Source: Prevotella sp.
GTDB lineage: Bacteria; Bacteroidota; Bacteroidia; Bacteroidales; Bacteroidaceae
Length of the DNA: 40,479 bases
Direction of reading: 5' to 3'
Assembly (NCBI GenBank): GCA_017474925.1
Contig: JAFVGN010000046.1
Coordinates: 1-40,479 of the forward strand
The position numbers were made by a program, and so were the translations under genes. The first letter of the stretch is position 1. Each line of letters begins with the position of its first letter. Positions 34,150 through 40,479 of the stretch are shown here, in pieces. A model generated the notes under the pieces. It did no database searches. It worked only from the letters and a program-made list of their open reading frames with translations, and was not told the origin of the DNA.

Positions 34150-34161
34150 CAAAAAAATTCC

Positions 34162-34169
34162 TATATTTG
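34162..34169 (+). promoter_or_regulatory. -7 promoter box (TATATTTG) for mscL
   Basis: Matches TAnnTTTG on the plus strand. A second match, TAAATTTG at 34217-34224, also precedes mscL. The leader (34175-34308) contains the palindrome CTTAATTAAG; I see no known riboswitch in it. Confidence 0.5.
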
Positions 34170-34308
34170 CACTTGATTTCAGTCTTAATTAAGATTAAAG
34201 ATTGATTATAAAGTGATAAATTTGAAATAAATCAAGGGTGAAAGCCCAAGATTGTAAAACGCAGATAGCAAATTAACATTATAAGTCAAACATTAAAAAT
34301 TAAACATT

Positions 34309-34692
34309 ATGGGATTTATCAGTGAATTCAAAGAGTTTGCCATGAAGGGCAACGTAATGGACATGGCAGTAGGTGTCATCATCGGTGGTGCCTTTGGTAA
34401 GATTGTGTCAAGTCTGGTCGATGACATCCTGATGCCGATCATCGGTGTGCTGACCGGTGGCGTGGACTTTACCGGTCTGGTGGCCAAGGTAGGCGATGCA
34501 GAGGTGAAATACGGTGTATTCGTCCAGAACATCATCGATTTCCTCATCGTGGCATTCTGTATTTTCCTCATGATTAAGGCCATGAACAAGCTGAACCGCA
34601 AGAAAGAAGAGCCAGCAGAGCCCTCAGCCCCTGCCGGACCCACCCAGGAGGAGCTGCTGGCTGAGATTCGTGACCTGCTGAAGAATAAGTAA
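34309..34692 (+). CDS. mscL: Large-conductance mechanosensitive channel
   Basis: MscL opens under membrane tension to release solutes during hypo-osmotic shock. The 127-residue protein has the N-terminal amphipathic helix ([20 protein letters not shown]), the first pore helix [17 protein letters not shown], a periplasmic loop and a second helix (about 72-93). A basic RKKEE link leads to a C-terminal bundle helix ([14 protein letters not shown]). Length and features are standard. Its TAA overlaps the ATG of the SulP gene (TAATG), implying translational coupling. Confidence 0.96.
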   Translation: MGFISEFKEFAMKGNVMDMAVGVIIGGAFGKIVSSLVDDILMPIIGVLTGGVDFTGLVAKVGDAEVKYGVFVQNIIDFLIVAFCIFLMIKAMNKLNRKKEEPAEPSAPAGPTQEELLAEIRDLLKNK

Positions 34693-36377
34693 TGGAGAAA
34701 GGGTTAGATTTTAAGCCCAAAATGATTTCGGCCATCAAGAACTACGACCGTAAGACCTTCGTAGCTGACTTGATGGCCGGAGTTATTGTGGGTATTGTAG
34801 CACTTCCGCTGGCCATCGCCTTCGGTATTGCCAGTGGTGTAAGCCCTGAGAAGGGCATTATCACGGCCATCGTCGCCGGTCTTTTCATCTCGGTCTTTGG
34901 TGGTTCCAAGGTACAGATAGGCGGACCCACGGGAGCCTTCATCGTCATCGTCTATGGCATCATCCAGCAGTATGGCATGCAGGGTCTGACCATTGCCACG
35001 CTCATGGCGGGCGTGTTCCTCATCCTGTTGGGCGTGCTTCGCCTGGGCACTATCATCAAGTACATACCCTACCCCATTGTCGTGGGATTCACCTCGGGTA
35101 TTGCCGTCACCATCTTCACCACGCAGATCAAGGACCTGCTGGGCCTGACCATGGAGCATGTCCCTTCCGACTTTGTCGAGAAGTGGATAGCCTATGTATA
35201 TAATATAGGTAGTATAGACTGGTGGTCGGCACTGGTGGGCATTGTCAGCGTTGTCATCATCGCCATCATGCCCCAGTTCTCCAAGAAGGTACCCGGTTCG
35301 CTGGTAGCCATTGTCCTGATGACCGTCGCCGCCCTGCTGCTCAAGCAGTATGCAGGGGTAACGACCATTGAGACCATTGGCGACCGCTTCAGCATCAACT
35401 CCACGCTGCCCGGTGCCGTAGTTCCCCAGCTGACGTGGGAGACAGTCAAGGGGCTGGTAGGCCCAGCCGTCACCATTGCTGTCCTGGGTGCCATCGAGTC
35501 GCTGCTGTCTGCCACGGTGGCCGACGGTGTCATTGGCGACCACCACAACTCCAACACGGAGCTCATCGGACAGGGCATTGCCAACATCGCGTCGCCCATC
35601 TTCGGAGGCATTCCTGCCACTGGAGCCATCGCACGCACCATGACCAACATCAACAATGGCGGTCGCACGCCTGTGGCAGGCATTGTCCATGCCGTGGTGC
35701 TGTTGCTCATCTTCCTGTTCCTCATGCCCCTGGCCCAGTACATTCCCATGGCCTGCCTGGCTGGCGTGCTGGTAGTCGTGGCCTACGGCATGAGCGGTTG
35801 GCGTTCGTTCCTGACCATGGCGCGCAACAACCCCAAGAGCGACGTGACGGTGCTCCTGCTGACGTTCTTCCTGACCATCATCTTCGACTTGACGGTAGCC
35901 ATTGAGTTCGGCCTCGTCTGCGCCTGCCTGCTCTTCATGCGACGCATGGCTGAGACCACCGACGTACATGCCGTGCTCAACGAGATTGACCTGAACGAGG
36001 ATGCAGACATGGAGCGTGGCAACCTGCAGCACCTGACCATTCCCGAGGGTGTGGAGGTCTACGAGATTAACGGTCCCTACTTCTTCGGCGCAGGCAACCG
36101 CTTCGAAGACATCATGGCCCGTTACGGCAACAGGCCCCGTGTACGCATCATCCGAATGCGTAAGGTGCCGTTCATCGACTCCACGGGTATGCACAACCTG
36201 GAGAACATGTGCCAGATGAGCCAGAAGGAAGGCATCACCGTCGTGCTGTCGGGTGTCAACGCCAAGGTTGAGTCCGTGCTGAAGCGCAACCACTTCAGCG
36301 AATTGCTGGGCGAGGAGAACATCTGCAACCACATCGACCTGGCACTGGCCCGTGCAAACGAAATTGTGAAATCATAA
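34692..36377 (+). CDS. SulP/SLC26-family anion transporter with STAS domain
   Basis: The 561-residue inner-membrane protein has a SulP transport core (about 20-430). VALPLAIAFGIASGVSPEKG and KVQIGGPTGAF form the family signature, and EIGQG-type helices follow. A cytoplasmic STAS domain (about 455-555) contains VPFIDSTGMHNLE. The substrate may be bicarbonate, sulfate or a dicarboxylate; the sequence does not decide. It is coupled to mscL by a one-base overlap and followed after 13 bases by the kinase-like gene, so these three probably form one unit. Confidence 0.88.
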   Translation: MEKGLDFKPKMISAIKNYDRKTFVADLMAGVIVGIVALPLAIAFGIASGVSPEKGIITAIVAGLFISVFGGSKVQIGGPTGAFIVIVYGIIQQYGMQGLTIATLMAGVFLILLGVLRLGTIIKYIPYPIVVGFTSGIAVTIFTTQIKDLLGLTMEHVPSDFVEKWIAYVYNIGSIDWWSALVGIVSVVIIAIMPQFSKKVPGSLVAIVLMTVAALLLKQYAGVTTIETIGDRFSINSTLPGAVVPQLTWETVKGLVGPAVTIAVLGAIESLLSATVADGVIGDHHNSNTELIGQGIANIASPIFGGIPATGAIARTMTNINNGGRTPVAGIVHAVVLLLIFLFLMPLAQYIPMACLAGVLVVVAYGMSGWRSFLTMARNNPKSDVTVLLLTFFLTIIFDLTVAIEFGLVCACLLFMRRMAETTDVHAVLNEIDLNEDADMERGNLQHLTIPEGVEVYEINGPYFFGAGNRFEDIMARYGNRPRVRIIRMRKVPFIDSTGMHNLENMCQMSQKEGITVVLSGVNAKVESVLKRNHFSELLGEENICNHIDLALARANEIVKS

Positions 36378-36390
36378 AAACTGACAAGAT

Positions 36391-37908
36391 ATGAGAAAGA
36401 TATTTTCAATCCTACTATTGAGCCTGTTCCTCTGCTTCGGCACGGGCTATGCCCAGAACGAGGCGAAGGAGGGACAGAAGAGCAGCCTTGAGCAGCTGGC
36501 AGAGAGCGAGAAAGAAAAAGGCAACGTGGCTAGCGCCCGCTACAACTACATCCGTTCCTTCGAGGACTATGCCAACAAGGGACAGACCAAGCAAAGCGTG
36601 CTGTGCGGCGTCAAGGCTACGGCGCTCTACTACAACGAGAACTTCTACGAGGAAGCTTTCAACCTGCTGCACCGTGTCGACAACGTGATTGCCTCGAGCA
36701 CGCAGAGCGCAGCAGCCAAGGCTGCCCTGCAATACCTGGTGGTCAAGGAGCGCATGCAGATGTACGTCAAGCTGCGCAAGCCCCAGAGCGCCAAGGACCA
36801 GCTGAACATCATGGAAAGCCAGGCCAATGCGTCCAACGACGAGGAAGTGAAGAACGACCTGCTCTACACGAAGGCCGTCTACTACTACACCTTCGGCATG
36901 AACGCACAGGGCAATGCCGTCTTCAAGGAGATGGCCCAGAAGCTGACCTCGTCCAAGGAGTACGACAAGGTAGAGGAAGCCTACAAGACGCTCATCGCCA
37001 ACGGCCGTCGCAGCAACAGCGCCAGCATGGTGGCACAGTCGTACAGCAGCTACACGGCGTGGAAGGACTCTGTCACCGCCCTGAAATATGCTGACGAGAT
37101 AAGCGCCCTGAAGAAGCAGATTGCCGACAACGAGGCCACCATCTCCGACAAGGACAGCTCGCTGACCACGCGCTGGGCCATCATCATCGGCCTGGGCGTC
37201 CTGGCCGCCGCTCTGGCTGCCGCACTCATCGTCGGTGCCATCGTCCTGCTGCGTTTCATCCTGCTGACGCGCAAACAGCAGAAGACCATCAAGCTGGCCA
37301 ACGACAACAACGCGCTGAAAGCCAAGTTCATCAGCAACATCTCAGCCCAGCTGGAGCCTACCCTCAAGAAGCTCGACAGCCGTCAGCCCGAAGTCAAGGC
37401 ATTGCTGGATTTCTCTGAGCACATCCAGACGCTCTCCGAACTGGAGAACTCGATGGACGAGGAGGTCGAGATGGAGGAGGTGCAGATGGCACAGTTCTGC
37501 GAAGACATCGTCAGCCAGATTCGCAACAAGGTTCGTCAAGACGTCACCGTCAAGGTCGACGCACCCAGAATGAGTGCCCTCATCAACCGCGACTACGTGT
37601 CACACATCCTGCTGCACCTGCTTGACAATGCCGTCCTCTATACTCCCGAGGAAGGCCACATCGCACTCGACTTCAAGAAGCGCGGCGCCCACACCCACCA
37701 GTTCCTCGTGTCAAACACGGGCTCTACCATCCCCGAGGAGCAGCGCGACAACATCTTCAAGCCGTTCCTCGAAATCCGCGACCTCACCAAGGGCGACGGA
37801 CTCGGACTGCCGATATGCAAGCAGATGGCCCTGAAGATGAAGGGCGACCTCGACATCGACCCCGCCTTCACCAAAGGCGTCCGCTTCATCCTCGAGCTTC
37901 ACTCGTAG
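36391..37908 (+). CDS. Membrane histidine-kinase-like protein lacking the phospho-accepting His
   Basis: The 505-residue protein has a signal peptide (about 1-21), a helical TPR-like periplasmic region (about 30-240), a membrane helix (about 260-288) and a kinase-like cytoplasmic part. The H-box reads FISNISAQLEPTL with Ala319 where active kinases have His (FLSNISHELRTPL). The ATPase domain keeps the N-box (LLHLLDNAVLYTP, Asn413) and the G-box GDGLGLPICKQ (about 467-477). It could bind ATP but probably cannot autophosphorylate in the usual way. It may act as a phosphatase, scaffold or partner of another kinase. No response regulator is adjacent. A terminator follows. Confidence 0.8.
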   Translation: MRKIFSILLLSLFLCFGTGYAQNEAKEGQKSSLEQLAESEKEKGNVASARYNYIRSFEDYANKGQTKQSVLCGVKATALYYNENFYEEAFNLLHRVDNVIASSTQSAAAKAALQYLVVKERMQMYVKLRKPQSAKDQLNIMESQANASNDEEVKNDLLYTKAVYYYTFGMNAQGNAVFKEMAQKLTSSKEYDKVEEAYKTLIANGRRSNSASMVAQSYSSYTAWKDSVTALKYADEISALKKQIADNEATISDKDSSLTTRWAIIIGLGVLAAALAAALIVGAIVLLRFILLTRKQQKTIKLANDNNALKAKFISNISAQLEPTLKKLDSRQPEVKALLDFSEHIQTLSELENSMDEEVEMEEVQMAQFCEDIVSQIRNKVRQDVTVKVDAPRMSALINRDYVSHILLHLLDNAVLYTPEEGHIALDFKKRGAHTHQFLVSNTGSTIPEEQRDNIFKPFLEIRDLTKGDGLGLPICKQMALKMKGDLDIDPAFTKGVRFILELHS

Positions 37909-37939
37909 TCAGGAGCACGCAAGACATACCCCTACAAGA

Positions 37940-37978
37940 AAAGCCCCCCGACCAGCGTGTCGGAGGGCTTTCTTTTTA
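37940..37978 (+). terminator. Rho-independent terminator of the mscL-SulP-kinase unit
   Basis: AAAGCCC-C-CCGAC (37940-37952) pairs with GTCGG-A-GGGCTTT (37959-37971), one mismatch, 6-base loop, followed by a T-rich run. Confidence 0.88.
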
Positions 37979-38015
37979 CCTTTAAATTATATATACGCGC
38001 GCAGAGTGCTGTCCG

Positions 38016-38870
38016 CTACTTTCCGCCTATCACTTTCGACACGTCCAGCATCATGCCGTTGCCACCGACTATCAGCGGCATCTTTCCGTCCCACTTCTCT
38101 ATCATGTCCTCCTGGACTATCATGGGCGAGAGCGACGCAGCTATCGTCCTGTTGTAGTAAGCCTCTGCATCGGCCTTGATCTTCATGGCCTTGGCGTTAC
38201 CCTCGGCTTTGGCCACCGCGATCTTCGCATTGGCTTCGGCCTCCTTCACCTCGTTCTCGGCCTTCAAGGCACTCTGAATAGCCGTGTTCTTCGCGTCAAT
38301 CATCGACAGCAGCGACGACGGCGGCGTTATCTTGCTGGTAAACTCCTCGACGAGGAATCCCTCCGACATCAGCGACTTCTCGAGTCTTGCCCTGACGTCG
38401 CGCTCGAAATTGGCACGGTTCGACATCAGCGAGTCACTGGTATACTGGTTGGCACACGTGCGGTAAGCCTCGTAGATGCAGGTACGGATGTAGCCTTCCT
38501 CCAGCTCCTTGACGCCCACGCGGTACTTGGTGAAGATGTCGCACGCCTTGTCGGGGTTGATGCGGTAGGCGATGGTGGGGTCCATCTCGAAGAGCGAGGC
38601 GTCCTTCGCGTTCACCGAGAACGTCTCATACTGCTTGCGCTGGGTGTACGTCGGATAGGTAAACACGTTGGTCGTGATGGGGTTGTAGAACACCCATCCC
38701 TTGCACGTCCCTTCCACGCCGCCGTAGTCCTGCTCGTTGAGCGACCATTTGTGGAACCTGATACCCACCTCGCCGGAGTCGACCACCGTACAGCAGGTGG
38801 CAAACAGGATCAGCACCAGCACGATGCTGCCACCGGCAATTCCCAATGCTCGATAATACTGTTTCATCAT
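38016..38870 (-). CDS. SPFH/prohibitin-family membrane protein
   Basis: The 284-residue protein has one N-terminal membrane helix (about 9-29) and a band-7/prohibitin domain (about 30-200; VDSGEVGIRFHKWS, RVGVKELEEGYIR). A charged Ala/Glu/Lys helix follows (about 200-240; ENEVKEAEANAKIAVAKAEG), typical of the oligomerising coiled coil. Such proteins form large ring or cage assemblies, organise membrane domains and guard FtsH-type proteases. No FtsH or NfeD-type partner is adjacent. A -7 box and a double palindrome lie upstream. Confidence 0.85.
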   Translation of the reverse strand: MMKQYYRALGIAGGSIVLVLILFATCCTVVDSGEVGIRFHKWSLNEQDYGGVEGTCKGWVFYNPITTNVFTYPTYTQRKQYETFSVNAKDASLFEMDPTIAYRINPDKACDIFTKYRVGVKELEEGYIRTCIYEAYRTCANQYTSDSLMSNRANFERDVRARLEKSLMSEGFLVEEFTSKITPPSSLLSMIDAKNTAIQSALKAENEVKEAEANAKIAVAKAEGNAKAMKIKADAEAYYNRTIAASLSPMIVQEDMIEKWDGKMPLIVGGNGMMLDVSKVIGGK

Positions 38871-38946
38871 CTTTGCTTGTTTTTTAGTTGTTCACGTAGA
38901 GCCCTTTGTCATAAACGGATTCTCCATATCTTCTTGTTTTTGACCA

Positions 38947-38954
38947 CAAAAATA
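38947..38954 (-). promoter_or_regulatory. -7 promoter box (TATTTTTG) for the SPFH gene
   Basis: Matches TAnnTTTG on the minus strand, 76 bases before the ATG at 38870. The double palindrome at 38968-39004 lies immediately upstream, where a -33 box would be. Confidence 0.45.
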
Positions 38955-38967
38955 AGCATAAAAACAC

Positions 38968-39004
38968 AATTATCCCAATTAGGACAATCCTATTTAGGAT
39001 AATT
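38968..39004 (-). promoter_or_regulatory. Double palindrome ATCCNAWTTAGGA (possible operator)
   Basis: Two near-palindromic units, ATCCCAATTAGGA (38972-38984) and ATCCTATTTAGGA (38987-38999), repeat at 15 bases. Outer arms AATTATCC and GGATAATT pair across both. The whole lies 13 bases upstream of the -7 box. Confidence 0.45.
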
Positions 39005-39251
39005 TATGATTTACGAACTATCAATCTAAGGATTGATTATAGAAAAACAAGGCAGATTATTGAATAATATTCCGAAAGTAATTTCAATTACTCCGAAAGA
39101 AATTTTAATTACTACGAAAGGAACGCTCATGGGGCGAGGTGCGCAAAAGCTCAAAGATGGAAGAGAAATGGAAGAGAACATTTTCTCTTCCACGCCAAAA
39201 TCTATTATAAATAAAGGATTTCAAGAGATTTATGGAAGATGGTATACAATA
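39005..39251. other. AT-rich intergenic stretch with tandem and inverted repeats
   Basis: No convincing gene is seen here. It holds three 21-base direct repeats with core CCGAAAG (39072, 39093 and, as ACGAAAG, 39114). An exact 11-base tandem duplication ATGGAAGAGAA (39157-39167, 39168-39178) follows, and an inverted copy completes a hairpin. A plus-strand frame at 39033-39329 crosses the region but starts with TTG and runs into the gene on the other strand, so it is not called. Confidence 0.5.
39169..39192 (-). terminator. Hairpin downstream of the repeat-protein gene
   Basis: TGGAAGAGAA (39169-39178) and TTCTCTTCCA (39183-39192) pair perfectly around CATT. It lies about 60 bases after the minus-strand stop at 39252 and is followed by a pyrimidine-rich TTTCTCTTCC. 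A terminator is plausible. Confidence 0.45.
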
Positions 39252-39662
39252 TCAGAACAAATTAAAGAAGTAAAACACTGCCGCATAGGTTTGGTTTACA
39301 CCTTCTACGCTTCCAATTTTCATATTTGACCCATCCCTAACTGTACCGTTGGATTCCACGCTGCCGATTTTCATATTGCTTGCGTCCCTAACAGTACCGT
39401 TGCTCTCGATTGAGCCAATCTTCATGTTATTCTTGTCTCTGATTGTGCCGCCATCAATGCTGCCTACCTTCATGTTAGAAGCATCCCTAATAACGTTATT
39501 ACGGTCAAAGCTGCCAATCTTCATATACGATGAATTACGTACAGTGCCATCAGATTCAATCTTTCCAATGGTCATATTGTTCTTATCTCTGCATGTTTGA
39601 GCCATGCTTACCGATAAGAAACATATCAACATTAGCAGTGAAGCAAATAGTTTCTTAATCAT
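39252..39662 (-). CDS. Small exported protein with six ~17-residue TVRDxxNMKIGSxESNG repeats
   Basis: The 136-residue protein has a signal peptide (about 1-21, cut near VSMAQ). Six tandem repeats of 16-17 residues follow (about 22-121), with consensus T-[VI]-R-D-x-x-N-M-K-I-G-S-[IV]-E-S-N-G. The end is aromatic (AAVFYFFNLF). Similar 'RDKNNMTIGKIESDGTV' repeat proteins occur in other Bacteroidetes, by memory. The regular strand-turn pattern suggests a small beta-solenoid or sheet. Function is unknown. The DNA units (~51 bases) are similar enough to allow slippage. It is AT-richer than the genes before 38000. Confidence 0.75.
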   Translation of the reverse strand: MIKKLFASLLMLICFLSVSMAQTCRDKNNMTIGKIESDGTVRNSSYMKIGSFDRNNVIRDASNMKVGSIDGGTIRDKNNMKIGSIESNGTVRDASNMKIGSVESNGTVRDGSNMKIGSVEGVNQTYAAVFYFFNLF

Positions 39663-39682
39663 AGTTCAAGTGGTTATGGGTA

Positions 39683-39690
39683 CAAAGATA
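39683..39690 (-). promoter_or_regulatory. -7 promoter box (TATCTTTG) for the repeat protein
   Basis: Matches TAnnTTTG on the minus strand, 20 bases before the ATG at 39662. Confidence 0.5.
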
Positions 39691-39734
39691 GTCATAAAAT
39701 CCCATTTTGAGGTTATACTTGTGCGTTTTTTGTT

Positions 39735-40313
39735 CTACTTCACCTTATTCTCAAATGAAATTGTACCGTTCAACTTAATGTTTCTTTGTTTTTCACTTCT
39801 ACTTATAACAACCTCATAGTCGTTGAAGGTAATGGTAACATACTTTCCATCGTTCTTTACGACCTTGGCACTGCCAGAGAGATATTCACCATACCAACCA
39901 GCTGCATATGGGTCAATGAGAACAATTACGGTTGCATCTTCTCCAAAGTCACTGAATCCCAGGGTAAAGTATGAAGAATCCAAATCTTTACCGTATTTGC
40001 TCGATGGGAACACAATATATAAGTTACCCCTCGGAAACATGATACTGAAATAGCTGCCACTTGTGCGCTCAAACAACTTTAGATTCTCCAATTCCGCACC
40101 AAGAGCTTTTATTTCATATTCATTTTCATAGGTGTATGTCTCTTCGTTGCCATTTGGGTAGGTATATAAAATAGTGAAGGTTGAACTTGATGAGCTGCCA
40201 CTGCCACCACCACCTCCATTATCACCATCTTCATCATCACCACCGCAAGCGGTTAAACTTAACGCTGCTACCATCATTGCTAACAGCATAATTGTTGAAT
40301 ACAGTTTCTTCAT
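39735..40313 (-). CDS. Lipoprotein of unknown function with Gly/Ser linker
   Basis: The 192-residue protein has a lipoprotein signal peptide with lipobox SLTAC (Cys23), followed by GGDDEDGDN and a Gly/Ser linker (about 34-44). The acidic stretch after the Cys resembles a surface-export signal. The remaining ~145 residues are beta-rich (TFTILYTYPNGNEETYTYEN; YVTITFNDYEVVIS) with no motif I recognise. It is likely a small surface-exposed lipoprotein. Codon use is AT-rich compared with the mscL-SulP region. No clear promoter box was found upstream (40314-40368). Confidence 0.75.
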   Translation of the reverse strand: MKKLYSTIMLLAMMVAALSLTACGGDDEDGDNGGGGGSGSSSSSTFTILYTYPNGNEETYTYENEYEIKALGAELENLKLFERTSGSYFSIMFPRGNLYIVFPSSKYGKDLDSSYFTLGFSDFGEDATVIVLIDPYAAGWYGEYLSGSAKVVKNDGKYVTITFNDYEVVISRSEKQRNIKLNGTISFENKVK

Positions 40314-40368
40314 AGTTTCAATCTATTATTTAATGATTATTAAAGTTTCGCAAGTGAATATTCATTCA

Positions 40369-40479
40369 TCAAGCGACTAATTTATACATTTGATATAGCT
40401 TATGGAACTTAGGATTGGCATCAATAACCGCAGAAAGCAGTTCGCTGGCATCAGCAGAGATCATCTCTGCGATTTCCAG
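40369..40479 (-). CDS. C-terminal end of an unidentified gene (5' part outside window)
   Basis: On the minus strand the frame is open from the window edge to a TGA at 40369-40371, giving 36 residues that begin LEIAEMISADASELLSAVID and end FHKLYQMYKLVA. They look helical and soluble. I cannot name the family. The downstream lipoprotein starts 55 bases later. Confidence 0.5.
   Translation of the reverse strand: MEIAEMISADASELLSAVIDANPKFHKLYQMYKLVA

Noticed and set aside
34704-36332. Long open frame (542 codons) opposite the SulP transporter
   Set aside because: It is His/Gln/Asp/Gly-rich without domains, as expected from GC-biased codons of the real gene read backwards.
39172-39186. AATGTTCT-like bases (minus strand) as a further AraC operator
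   Set aside because: They are a by-product of the GGAAGAGAA hairpin, with no paired copy at 21 bases.
39033-39329. Plus-strand frame of 98 codons with a 7-residue repeat (IPKVISI/TPKEILI)
   Set aside because: TTG start, no homology recognised, 78-base overlap with the repeat-protein gene, and it spans non-coding repeats; noted as a repeat region instead.
40447-40475. Palindrome GCAGAGATCATCTCTGC near the window end
   Set aside because: It lies within a coding frame and has no other support as a site.

Overview
The window looks like a chromosomal segment of a Bacteroidota bacterium, most likely Prevotellaceae (Prevotella or a relative). The grounds are: many TAnnTTTG-type -7 promoter boxes, two of them with a TTTG box exactly 19 bases upstream; few Shine-Dalgarno sequences; BspA-like leucine-rich and SpoIIE-type proteins; DUF3943; and the short 'KKEYQKPTM..' peptide type. 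I see no rRNA, tRNA, CRISPR array, insertion sequence or prophage. The species call is inference.

Layout. 1-403: 3' end of an unknown gene with a Gly/Asn/Asp-rich tail, then a hairpin. 458-9694: a membrane-anchored AraC-type regulator, a convergent membrane protein, and a probable operon of two secreted alpha/beta hydrolases, a 1362-residue BspA-like surface protein and a 44-residue peptide. It ends in a decayed SpoIIE phosphatase fragment and a 19-bp hairpin. The regulator and the hydrolase operon share the same tandem repeat at the same distance from their -7 boxes. 9714-18701 (minus): a probable five-gene operon of AraC regulator, membrane PP2C phosphatase, phosphofructokinase, outer-membrane DUF3943 protein and glycogen phosphorylase. 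It lies behind a symmetric array of AATGTTCTA repeats. 18743-22915 (minus): NrnA-like phosphoesterase, sugar nucleotidyltransferase, and a His-rich Zn/Cd-type P-ATPase with a Fur/Zur-like operator. 22926-24910 (minus): queuosine genes yhhQ and queF plus a cyclophilin, behind what reads as a preQ1-I riboswitch carrying an extra hairpin. 25033-29831 (minus): a glycogen operon of debranching enzyme, glycogen-synthase-like glycosyltransferase and a GH57 protein that has lost its catalytic residues. 29888-34149 (minus): lipid kinase, miaA, luxS, a lipoprotein and gapA. 34162-37978 (plus): mscL, a SulP transporter and a histidine-kinase-like protein without its phospho-accepting His. 38016-40479 (minus): an SPFH protein, a repeat protein, a lipoprotein and a partial gene, the last part AT-rich.

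How it fits together. Glycogen synthesis and debranching (27804-29753, 26516-27787), phosphorolysis (glgP), phosphofructokinase and GAPDH are spread over 24 kb, linking glycogen storage to glycolysis. One AraC regulator and one PP2C phosphatase are probably co-transcribed with the breakdown arm. The strongest candidate for something undescribed is the yhhQ leader: a preQ1-I aptamer with a 23-nt hairpin in place of one linker nucleotide. Next come the two tandem-repeat operator systems.
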